DNA of 64,000 nucleotides from assembly GCA_038025085.1 (NCBI GenBank), contig CM076144.1, positions 31,803,501 through 31,867,500 on the forward strand, given 5' to 3'. This document shows, piece by piece, positions 22,709 through 34,553 of the stretch (the first letter of the stretch is position 1; the number at the start of each line of letters is the position of its first letter). The notes below the pieces were generated by a model. It ran no database searches and was not told the DNA's origin. It saw only the letters and a list, made by a program, of their open reading frames with translations. A program made the position numbers and the translations under genes. This stretch comes from Tetragonia tetragonoides. Its lineage: Eukaryota; Streptophyta; Magnoliopsida; Caryophyllales; Aizoaceae.

Positions 22709-23462
22709 ATATTAAAGAGTTTTTATCCCAATAAACATATAAAAAGATAAAACTTAAAATGAATTTTATATAAGTTACATCTCACATATTAGCATTTAGT
22801 CTCTAGCCTCTAGGATAATACAATGATGTAAGTTACATACCTTAGTCCAATAGAGGGATTCGTGGACAATTAGTGTCCTTATTCGAATAGATATATAAAA
22901 TACAAGGATAAAACTCTAGATGTAAAATTTTATTACTTGCACTTCTATATGCGAAAACGTAGAGCAAAGACAAAAACACGAAAAGAAAAACAATATACCT
23001 ATTTAATAGATTACCACAAATATTTAAAAAAAAAAACTAATAATTATAAATATTTATATAAAGCGGACATTTTCCTGGAGCATAGAACACATAATCTAAA
23101 TAGTTATTGACGAAAAATATTCAAAGATGATAATTCTCATAGAATCATATCAGAAATAGGATATTTTTTAAGAGGTACAATCGAACCAATCTGATAGAGT
23201 ACACTACCCTAAGATATAAGAAAAGGGGGGTTGAATTGTGTCACTAATTTTTCGACTAATTTTCGCTTGATCAAGTTAAGAACCAATCTAGGGAACTAAG
23301 GTACAAAGGTTATTCCTTCTAATAGAGTTAAGTGCGGAAGCAAAGATTAATGCGAAAATAACACAATATGTTTTTAACATGGAAAACCACCCAATGCTCA
23401 TTTGGGGTGTAAAAATCACGACCTACTCTCTCTAGTAGGATTTCACAACTTCTTGTTTTATA
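22709..23462. other. AT-rich intergenic DNA
   Basis: No gene is recognised. From about 23225 a stretch with GGGGGGTTGAATTG resembles the edges of some plant copia-type repeats, but I cannot classify it. It continues beyond the SINE to about 24500. Confidence 0.4.
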
Positions 23463-23476
23463 ACCAATCCAACATT

Positions 23477-23694
23477 AACCAACACAGGTTGGTCTAGTGG
23501 TTTGTGTCTTGGTGTTCTTCCTTCACCACCAGAGTTCAAATCCCACTAGGGGCATTTGGGATCCCCTTTCCCATTTATCCCCCTCCCCTCCAAATGCCTG
23601 ACCATTAGCTTCTGGACCTTATCCCGAAAGGGGCCAGCCTAGGAGTGGTCCTCCTCACCTTACAAAGAAAAATATATATATAGTAAAAAAAAAA
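23477..23694 (+). mobile_element. tRNA-derived SINE
   Basis: The element begins AACCAACACAGG, has an A box (TGGTCTAGTGG at 23490-23500) and a B box (GAGTTCAAATCCC at 23532-23544), and ends in an A-rich tail with a short TA run. It is flanked by 14-base target duplications, ACCAATCCAACATT at 23463-23476 and ACCAATCCGACATT at 23695-23708, with one mismatch. SINEs are transcribed by RNA polymerase III and copied by LINE proteins. Confidence 0.88.
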
Positions 23695-23708
23695 ACCAAT
23701 CCGACATT

Positions 23709-24967
23709 GTACAAGCCCATTCCTAATTTGATATAATCACAACTTTATAGTTAGTTATCAAGTCCACCTAACTCTCTCACACAAGAGCTAGGCACAACTT
23801 CACTCAAGTAGTTAAGAGTGCAACTTACCAACAAGTTGCCAAGACCCAAACGCCAATATGGAACTTTGAGCAATCACTCGAGCTGTTGCTAGCTTACATG
23901 TTTTCTTTAAAGAAAAAAGTATACAGCTTTCAGTGCTTGTAGAGTAAGCGGATAAGGTTACAAGATTTTCCAAAGTGTTGAGACTCAATTAGAGAATTAA
24001 CTGAGTAGAGAACAATTACTGGGCTTAGTTCTGTTGGACATGTATGAAGGCATTTGTGAGCGAGGTTTTTGTGTAAAACTTGTTTTGATAAATCTGAATG
24101 TCCTCTCTTGAGTTCAGCACATTCTCAGCTCATCTCTTATATAGAGGGAGCTTGAGAGTTTTGCTCAATTGTTTAATATTTCGAAAACATTAAGGCTCCA
24201 ATATGTCAAATCAAGTCATTTGTTTTCTTTGCAAATAATCAACCTTAAAACTCAATCAATGAGGTACAAGGACCTTCCTTGTGGTATCAGAAAACACAGC
24301 AACCAAATTCCAAAGCAAGGCTTGCTTATTTGACAACTTGATGCAAAAGGCTCTAAGAATCAACTTCCCTTTTTAAGCACAACAAGCTTTTGTAAAATAG
24401 AAAGCTCTTTTGTTAAAAAGCAGGTTCAGAAGATTCTTATGATCAACGAAAGATCTCTTGGGTAATAGGGTTGTAATAAGCAATGTTTTGGAATATATTT
24501 TTATTTTTGAAATTATTTTAATAACACATGGACTAGATTGACCAGATTGTTTTCAGCTTTGGTCCGTTTTGACAAATTTGCCTTCAAGTTAATTTTGCCC
24601 ATTAGTCCTTTGTTCTAACTCTATGAAATTAATTTTCAACACAATACATGCATCTAAAATAGACAATACCAATCTTCTATCTTGATATTCATGCTTCAAT
24701 AAATCCATCTTTTGCGCTTTCCATCATGTTGAGTATATGTGAACTATGTAGCACAATTAATTTCACGGCATTAGTAATTTAATTAGCATATGCATATTTA
24801 GTCTAATCATCATCAAATTCATAGTGTCCAACACAATCGATATATGTGCATCAACTAATGATCGACATATTTTTCATAGTTAAGTGAATTATACAACATT
24901 ACTTTTTCATTTTTATAATGGTTGCTCTACTCAATAGTTATAGAATATTAGCAAGTATTTTACTTAA
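23709..24967. other. AT-rich intergenic DNA
   Basis: No coding sequence is seen on either strand. The left part continues the unclassified repeat interrupted by the SINE. The right part may belong to the Helitron-like element whose terminus lies at 24996, but no rep/helicase motif is visible. Confidence 0.4.
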
Positions 24968-24996
24968 CCCGTACATCGCACGGGCTTTCAAACTAA
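24968..24996 (+). mobile_element. Helitron-like 3' terminus
   Basis: A hairpin (CCCGT, loop, ACGGG) is followed after 8 bases by CTAA and then T. This matches the Helitron 3' end pattern of a GC hairpin 8-12 bases before CTRR, inserted before T. The 5' end was not identified, so only the terminus is called. Confidence 0.55.
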
Positions 24997-25279
24997 TACG
25001 ATTAAATTGTGAGAATATACTACTATTAGCTAACCATGAAAATAAGAAATTGACCATATGATAAAATAAAATATACTGTCTTGAAAATGATAAAATTGGA
25101 GTATTACATTCCAATCATCTAGATACATTTACATGTACGTGCATGAGTTTATGCTGAACAAATTTCAGGGAATATAAAAATTTGTGTGGACTTAGTCCAT
25201 GATGAATTAATGGTCTAAATCTTTTTAAATATGGCATCCATGTTCCTAAATATTGTTACTAGTGTTCTAGGCCCATGGG

Positions 25280-25477
25280 TAGAGTTGTAAAAAGCTGACC
25301 CGACCCGACCCCGTTTTTTAGGGTCCCGAAAAATCATTCTCGACCCGAACCCGTTTACAACCCGGTAAAATAAACTAAAAATTGGATTCGACCCAAAAAC
25401 CAACCCGCAATCGACCCGACCCGAACCCGAAGTGACCCGACCCGTAACCCTTTGGGTCGACCCGTTTTACAGGTCTA
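25280..25477. mobile_element. hAT-like MITE with GACCCG repeats
   Basis: The ends are imperfect inverted repeats (TAGAGTTGTAAA against TTTACAGGTCTA). They are flanked by 8-base duplications, CCCATGGG at 25272-25279 and TCCATGGG at 25478-25485, with one mismatch. The interior is dominated by GACCCGACCCG-type words on one strand. Length is 198 bp and there is no coding capacity. Confidence 0.75.
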
Positions 25478-25625
25478 TCCATGGGACTAAGTTCACACAA
25501 GACATGCTAGGTATACTACATGATCAAATGTTAGCGAACAAATGAATTTTTTTTTTCTAGGACGGGTTCAACCTCTTGATCGGTACGAGACTATGAGTGT
25601 ATTTCGGATTATTTTAGTATACACA

Positions 25626-25651
25626 CCAGGTAAATGCATGTGCGATACATG
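25626..25651 (-). mobile_element. Possible second Helitron-like 3' terminus
   Basis: On the minus strand a hairpin (CATG, TATCGCA, CATG) is followed by CATTTAC and CTGG, then T, resembling a CTRR end. The stem is weaker than at 24968. The loop TATCGCA resembles the loop of the plus-strand terminus, suggesting relatedness. Confidence 0.3.
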
Positions 25652-25733
25652 GATTGTGACTATATTATAAAAATAATATAACGTGATTAGTAATGTCATC
25701 GAAAAATCAAAGTGTAATTGTTACTCCCTCCGT

Positions 25734-25989
25734 CTCACAATTTAAAATATTTTTTGACTTAATTTTTGTTTCACAATATAAGGCATTTTTTTTTTTACTT
25801 TTAACACTTTCCAATAAGTATTTATTGCTACCCTTACTTTTTCTTTTCATTTACTTGATTTAACTCTCCAATATTGCATTTAATGATTAGGGATAATTTA
25901 GTCTTTTTACTACCACTTTTTCTTAAATTCACATTTTCTTAATTTATTTATCAAGTCAAAAAATGACTTATATTATGAAACGGATGGAG
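25734..25989. mobile_element. Stowaway MITE
   Basis: The ends are CTCCCTCCGTCTCAC and a matching CGGATGGAG, flanked by TA duplications at 25732-25733 and 25990-25991. Length is 256 bp, it is AT-rich and non-coding. The ends and TA target are typical of Tc1/mariner Stowaway elements. Confidence 0.85.
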
Positions 25990-26158
25990 TACTTTTGAAG
26001 GAAATATTATTAATATATGTATAAATATTAATATAATTTATTTAATATCATCAATGTCATATAATAAGATTATTACGAAGTAAACACATTGTCACTTAGC
26101 ATTCTATAAATGTAGATCTTAAAATTTCAATAGCATAATTCCAGTAGCATCTTATTAT

Positions 26159-26160
<2 letters not shown>

Positions 26161-26251
<91 letters not shown>
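26161..26251. repeat. (TA)n microsatellite
   Basis: An uninterrupted run of about 45 TA dinucleotides. Confidence 0.97.
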
Positions 26252-26255
<4 letters not shown>

Positions 26256-26451
26256 GCTAATTACAATCTACCAATTCAGTTATGAGCTCTGCATGTTGAT
26301 GTGCAGACTGGCCTTAACTTCATAGATCAACTGCCCCCATAGGCTTAAATTAATCTCATTTTTTGGTTTCTCTATCAGGGAAAGCTGGGAAAGCTTCCTG
26401 TTGTACAAACTTCCAAGCTCACAAATATAAATGCAAAACTTATACAACATA

Positions 26452-26693
26452 CTCCCTCCATCTTATCTCCTGCCCACTTTCTTTTTACATCCGTTTTAAA
26501 ATTTCTTGCCCACTTCCTTTTAGTAATATTTTGGGTGTTAAAAGACCTATCTATCCTTACTTTTTCTTATTATCATTACTTTCTAACCCAATACTAACCC
26601 CCACTCTCTCATAAAGACTTTTTTGTTCCAAAATCAATTCTTATTTAAATTCGTGCCAATGAGGATTGAGTAGCAGATTTTGGAACAAGGGAG
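26452..26693. mobile_element. Stowaway-type MITE upstream of the lipid-transfer-protein gene
   Basis: The left end is CTCCCTCCATCTTATC and the right end TGGAACAAGGGAG, flanked by TA at 26450-26451 and 26694-26695. It lies about 110 bases upstream of the gene's TATA box and could affect its promoter. Confidence 0.8.
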
Positions 26694-26803
26694 TAATACA
26701 GGTCGGTGCGAACAAAAGAACCCAATCAGAACTCGGAGTATGCAGGGTTATTCACCCACACAGGCTTGCGTTCTGTCATCTGTTTCTCCCCCTAAAGATC
26801 TCT

Positions 26804-26811
26804 TATAAATA
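26804..26811 (+). promoter_or_regulatory. TATA box of the lipid-transfer-protein gene
   Basis: TATAAATA stands 87 bases before the ATG at 26898, a normal plant core-promoter distance. Confidence 0.7.
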
Positions 26812-27357
26812 CCCCAGAGCATCAAACAAATAAGTCATAATCAACATGTTCTTACGAATATTAACATTTACATTTTCCAGTACAAGGTGCAGACGAGATG
26901 GAAAAATTGCAAATAGTGGAAATCTTAATCATTGTTACGCTGATAACTATGATGCTTTGGGAAGTTTTGGTTCAAAAGTATATCGGTGGCTGCGACTCCG
27001 CGATGCGGAGTTTTTCACCGTGCTATAACTACATCTGAGGGAATTCCTCATTTCCAACCCCTGTATGCTGCGATCAACTTATGGGTGTGATCCAATCAAC
27101 CCCTCGATGCCTGTGTAAGCTTACGAATGGCAAACGTTATCCACTGGATGGCCAGTATCTCGACTTTAACCAAACTAACGCTATGACCTTCCCTGGTGCT
27201 TGTAGAATTCAAAATCCACTTCTCATTAAATGCAAGGGTAAGACATATCCAAAGCAGATATTCACATTTACTAGCTTGATCTTCGAAGGTTTCTTTCTTT
27301 TCACCCTCTGGATAATTTTGTGCAAGTTTACAAACCATCTCATGAGAGACTTGCATG

Positions 27358-27665
<308 letters not shown>

Positions 27666-27700
27666 CTCCCATTTCTTTCTCACTATTCAGACAGCGGGGG

Positions 27701-28391
27701 TAGGGGTAATTCAGATTGAATCCAAAATCCAATCTTATCCAATACAAATTAGGCAATTCAAATTGAACTTTTTGCATTTCGGATTGGATTCGGACTCGAA
27801 AAATATATTTATTTTTGGATTTTTGGAGTCCAATAATCCAATCCAATCCAAATTAGATAAAAATTAATAAATAAAAATACATATAATCCAAAAATGATAC
27901 TAGCCAAAATAAAAAGTACAAACTACAAATTAAAATGCATACATAAATTAAGAGAGAAAAACCCTTTCAGACAACTCACTCAAGTCACGCCTTAGTAGCC
28001 ACTCGTCCACTTGTTATCTCTTTACACATCTGTTTTCTCCATAAACACTAAGCGGAGATTATCGAACACCTTCAAAACAACATAATTTGCAATTTGTTTT
28101 AATGAATGTTGTAGACTTATAGTTGGCTTCGACATTTGTATTATTATCTTATCCATGAAATTTTTTTTAAGTATCGGATATTATTGTAGAAAAGGTTAGG
28201 AGGTAGGAAAAAAAGTCAATTATTCGAATCAGATTGGATTACGGAAAATAATTCGGATTGGATTCGAACTCAAAAATTAAAGTCCAAATTAGTTTGGATT
28301 GGATTTGGACTCAAAGTTTCGAGTCCAAATTCTTTTGTATTGGATGTGGACTAGACCATAATCCAATCCAAAGTCCAAACATTCACCCCTA
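27701..28391. mobile_element. hAT-like non-autonomous element in intron 1
   Basis: It has inverted ends (TAGGGGT and ACCCCTA) and flanking GCGGGGG duplications at 27694-27700 and 28392-28398, possibly 8 bases given the G run. The interior has many GGATTGGATT/AATCCAATCC words on both strands, so it can fold. No transposase coding sequence is seen. Confidence 0.65.
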
Positions 28392-28398
28392 GCGGGGG

Positions 28399-28646
28399 GG
28401 GGTTTGTTAAATTAAAGAGTTCATTTGGGTCCCACCTAATACACACACTTGATCTTGCAGCTGCATCTCCAGCCAGCTCTCCAACAGGATCACCAACTAT
28501 TATTCCCTCAGGTGAAAATGCTGGGGGGTGTTAAATTAAAGGGTTCATTTGGCTCCTAACTAATAAATACACTTGATCATGCAGCTGCATCTCCAGCCAG
28601 CTCTCCAACAGGATCACCAACTGTTATTCCCTCAGGTGAAAATGCT
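28399..28646. repeat. Tandem duplication of a 124-bp segment carrying a 51-base exon
   Basis: Units 28399-28522 and 28523-28646 each contain the intron end TGCAG, the exon and the donor GGTGAAAATGCT. The exon is symmetric (phase 1 at both ends), so inclusion of both copies keeps the reading frame. Confidence 0.88.
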
Positions 28647-28889
28647 ATGGCTAATTAAAAAGTCTTGTCTACATTGACATCTTTAAAAAGTCCGATATGT
28701 ACCACTGTGAAAGCAAATACTAATATACATATACCATGTTGTATGAATGCAGAAAGTAAATTCAACATAGCTCCAGCTCCAGCACCAGACAGCAGTTCAT
28801 CTAATGGAAGCTTCAATAAACTCTCATTCTTTGTGCTTTGCACAATTGTGTGGATTGCATCATATGCTTCCAGCATCAACTATAGCTAA

Positions 28890-31265
28890 GACAAAGAGGC
28901 ATCTTGATATTCAGTATTTTTTTTCTCTCTCATTTATACATCTAGTCAGAGTTCCCAATTTTTCTCAAATAAAAGTTCTACGTGATAAAACAGTATGTGT
29001 TTAGTTATACTATGTGAGCTCTTCTGATGAACATATCTTTGTATTACAGAGAGAATCTGTTCCATGTTCCATAGAGAAGCGTGCAAGCGCGTACTTGCAT
29101 CAAGCATTTCAAACCGTAAACTAAATCAATTCCATTGAATAACAGTAGTCCTTCAAATTTATCTTATGTTCAAAACTAAAAATGATACGAAGTACATTAA
29201 AAAAAAACATATCACTAACATTGTAATTCAGTAGGACCAAAAAATGACGAAACCAAATAGCATCACAAACCTAGCATGGCTCCAGCCAATGGTACAGTTT
29301 GAGAAATACAGATGTACACATCTTTACTCATGAATTATCTTTTTTAAAGATAAAATAGGTATCCAAGCTTTGCTGACCAATCCCATGGGCCCTGAAGTTA
29401 ACGACTAGGAAAACCTCTAGTGGCCTTGGGGGACTCGAACTTGGGACCTCTAGGATAGATCTCAAAGGATAACCAAACTATTTCCGAAACATCCAAAGGA
29501 GCAAATTATGTGTTTCTCATAAATGGAAACCCTTATACTCCTAGTAACACAAATAAGGATTAAAGAATTAGGTTTAACCATGCCCTTAGTTTGATCCACT
29601 AATGGCTTCTGCAGCCTCTTATCAAAGGAAGACGGGAAACATGATATAAAAAGGCTGGAGTGAACAAGAATCGTGGTTTCACATCTGACTTTCATATCTT
29701 TTGGATCATTCATCAAGCATCAAAGCAATCCTACAAGTCAAGAGGCCCTATATCTCCCGTCATGCACCAAACATGTAGCAAAAAGACATGACACCAAAGA
29801 TTGTCTCTTGTAGTCTATTTCCCTATGGATCTAAAGCTCCTTACAAGCTTCTAGCTCTTTTCTTAATCATGCAACGAAATTATGGTGACTAACCACCTCA
29901 CAACACCTCTCATCATAATTTCTACTCACTTCCTCTTCTAAAAGGACACGCGATTGAAGATATGCCCTACCACTCATGATGAAGCGACACCTATTGAGGC
30001 CTTGGATTGCTCCAAAATGTTATCAAGTATAAACACTGATAAATGGCCATAAATGGTTATTACGCGTGACAGAAAGAGCCATAAGAGGTACTAGAAGTTC
30101 CTAAGGGAAGAGAGAACAAAACAGGCACATACGTAAAGCTATAAACGTACATTGTTCAGCACAGCAGAGGACTTGGCCAAGTTATCCAATTGTCTTAGTA
30201 CACGACATTGGTACTCAAGAAAATGTAAAAGGTTGAAGCAATAAAGCCAGTGAAAATTCAGGAGGTTTTCCTCGCCGTGAACTTCAAGGTCCATGAGATA
30301 AGTCAGGCAAAGCTCGAATACCCATGTTAGAGAAAAACATAATAAATAATAAAGCTAAAGAAAATTAAGCACAATACAACAAACATGCAAATCACCAAAC
30401 ATTTGCGTTTGGTGTGAAGCTTGATCTAAAAACCCGCCATTGTTAGAGGACTACAGCAAGAAGATCCACCATATCAAGAAGTTAACGAGAACAAAATCGG
30501 TAACAAAAAGGTTTGACAATGTAAAAGGAAAATGCAAAAGACCCAAGCAAACAAGTATAATGACAATGTAAACACGAAGCAAAAGACCTGCAAAACATCA
30601 AATATCTTATTTCAATTTTAAGGCTTGATTTCAACCCTAGCATATCTAAAAGACTACAACAGGATGATTCACTACATCAAGAAGTTAAGGCCAAAAATGT
30701 TATGGACGCAATAAGAAAATATCTCACACCACCTTTTCAAACATTAGTAAATTCTTGGAAGAGAAGGACGAATATGAATGTGAAACCACATAACAGGGCT
30801 TAAATGAAAGGTTTCCTTAATTACGGCAGACCACTTTTACTTTTTTAAGACGAGATTATTTGTACTAATAAAACTGCTAAAACAACAACATAGTACAAGC
30901 TATCTTTGTAAAGAAATTACAAGTTATGCCAAACTCTGTGGAGCTCAGTTATAGAATTTATCCTAAAGTGCTTTAGCCCACATTGAAGCTAGATAAGTTA
31001 CTCTATCCCACAATATCTCAGGTGGTAGAGAATCCCTCTGGCATTCGACTCTAGCCACGAACACCAAAGAAGAGTAAAATCGGCATTACGCTACAGTGGC
31101 TTCATCTCCTTATCCTTATCGCTCCCAAAGGCCAAAACGCACACCTGCAACTCCAGACAGTGGCAGGGAGCACCCTCTGCTCCCCCACAAAACCAAACAA
31201 CTTTTCCCACAAGATACATGCTATGTCCCAAAGATGAAAAAAATGCGAGCATGTCTCACTACTAG
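28890..31265. other. AT-rich intergenic DNA downstream of the lipid-transfer-protein gene
   Basis: No supported gene is seen. A SINE-like piece lies on the minus strand (see 29340-29480). Near 31018 a tRNA-like A-box word (CAGGTGGTAGAGAATCC) followed by ATTCGACTCTAG suggests another decayed SINE. Confidence 0.45.
29340..29480 (-). mobile_element. Probable SINE fragment
   Basis: On the minus strand a B-box-like GTTCGAGTCCCCC follows CCTAGAGGTCCCAA, and the sequence ends in ACCTATTTTATCTTT, as several plant SINEs do. A clear A box and target duplications were not found. Confidence 0.4.
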
Positions 31266-33070
31266 TGTTACGATCCTAAATTTTTCGCCGCGGAATGACC
31301 GTACTGCGTCAAGACTCCACCAAGTCTTAACCAGCCTTCACAAGAGGTTCTGTCCATTCCGACTCACACTGAACGCTTCGCAACTCAAATCATCCTATCG
31401 AGGCTTTCTTGCTTCACTGTTGTTCCCTTCTCGAGATACTAGTTGCTTTCTGGTGTCGACCATTTAGCCCGACACTCGCCCAACCGGTCATCTCGAATAT
31501 CCCGCATCATGGTTGACCCATACTCCAGACCTCGTCGCGTATTAGTGCCGACACTCTTGTCCTGACCCTAGCCTGATCGAACATCCTGTTTTTGACTTCA
31601 ACCCATGACTCGACACCACCGCATCCTATGTGCGGACAATATTGTTCACTATCGTCCAACAGCGATCTCACTGACAAGCTCCTTTGGGACACGGCCCTCG
31701 AACGCCTTCCTGATTCGAGGCTTCCTATCGAGTGCTCCTTCTGTTCATCGGTCATGATCATTGTTCGCCTCAACGTGGCCTGGGAGTTGTCAAGTCCCAA
31801 AGTACTCTCAGACGTGTCAAGTTCGGAGCGCACGTCTCGATCGTCTGGCCAACTATCCTCGTCCCGAGCACTTAAGCTCCTTCTGAGTAGTTCCCGATTC
31901 TTTAAGAACCCGGGAGTCATGTTTGCTCCAGTTGACTTCATAGGAGGTCGGCCTGTGAATGCGCACCTCGCGTTCATGGATCACTGTCCCCGACTCGGCC
32001 ATCGATGCCTCACCGAGTAGTGTCCTATTCACCGAGCAGGCAACCTTCATGAGACATCCTTCCCTTCATAGGAATACTAGGAAGTATCCCCTCAAGTCCC
32101 ACAAGTTCTCACGGGGTCGCCCATCTCATGGTATCGATGTCCCGGAACCCGAGAGCACCGCTAATGCAACACGGCCCCTTGTTGACCAGGCTTCCCGAAA
32201 GCCCTCATGGAGGCTCTTGTCCCCTTGATAAGGTTCACGGATAAAGCGTCCCGTAACCGTCTCAAAATGGTGACCCTCCTCTCGACACATGATGCTCACT
32301 ATCGAGCCCGCCGGCTACTTGATAATGTCCCCGGGATATCCTGTCCCAAGGAGACTCAATGATGTCCTAAGACATGCCATCAAGCCTGCCCCCTTTCGGG
32401 GAAGCTCACTTATGTGTCATGATGTTTGCCAACCATCCATGCACCCAGGGGAGGTGGAGAGCTGAACACCTACTACCCCCTAAAGAGTCTTATATGATTC
32501 AGCCCAACTTGACAGGAGTGACCATCAAAGTTTCATAACTTTCATACTCAATCTCCGATGGAACTCAAACCTTTTTCCTCATCATCCGACTCCACTGTGG
32601 AACTTCTTATCCCCCAAGGAAGTCCTGCGCTCATCCTTGTCCGACGAATTCCACACTTTGTTCGGGCATTCCAGAGCCCGACACCTGTGACCGAACATAA
32701 CACTTAGTCGCAACCTAGCTGACTAGTCGCTGGTGCCTGTCCGCGACACTCATGACTGATCAATTGAGTGTCCGTGATAACTAGCATGGCACAATTCACA
32801 AAACATGAATATCAGGTGAGATAGCCAACCACAAACTAAGCATATCATTTGTTTTGATCCTTCCCAACGCCATCGTCCAAACTACTGCTCTAACCTTCAT
32901 AAGTACTATTGCCTTTCACAAAAGGGTGGCGATAGGAAAAGGTAAGGAAAACCTTGTGTAGACAACCTCAAATGCGCTAGACATGATTTCGAAGACACTC
33001 GCCTGAAGCATCTCTTTTCCAAACTCCGGCATCACCATTGTCACGAGGAAGAGCATCCGAGTATATTACA
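31266..33070. repeat. CG-rich block, possible solo LTR of an unclassified element
   Basis: The block begins TGTTACGATCC and ends GTATATTACA, so both strands read TG to CA. Its CpG-rich composition contrasts with the AT-rich flanks. On the minus strand the end TTTAGGATCGTAACA resembles some Ty3/gypsy LTR ends. No target duplication was found and no coding domain is seen, so the limits and nature are uncertain. Confidence 0.35.

Positions 33071-34553
<1,483 letters not shown>

Noticed and set aside
23490..23544. A possible tRNA gene with A and B boxes
   Set aside because: No cloverleaf can be closed, and target duplications plus an A-rich tail identify a SINE.
31507..31977. A 156-codon minus-strand frame in the CG-rich block
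   Set aside because: No domain or start context; CpG-rich DNA has few stops, so the frame can arise by chance.
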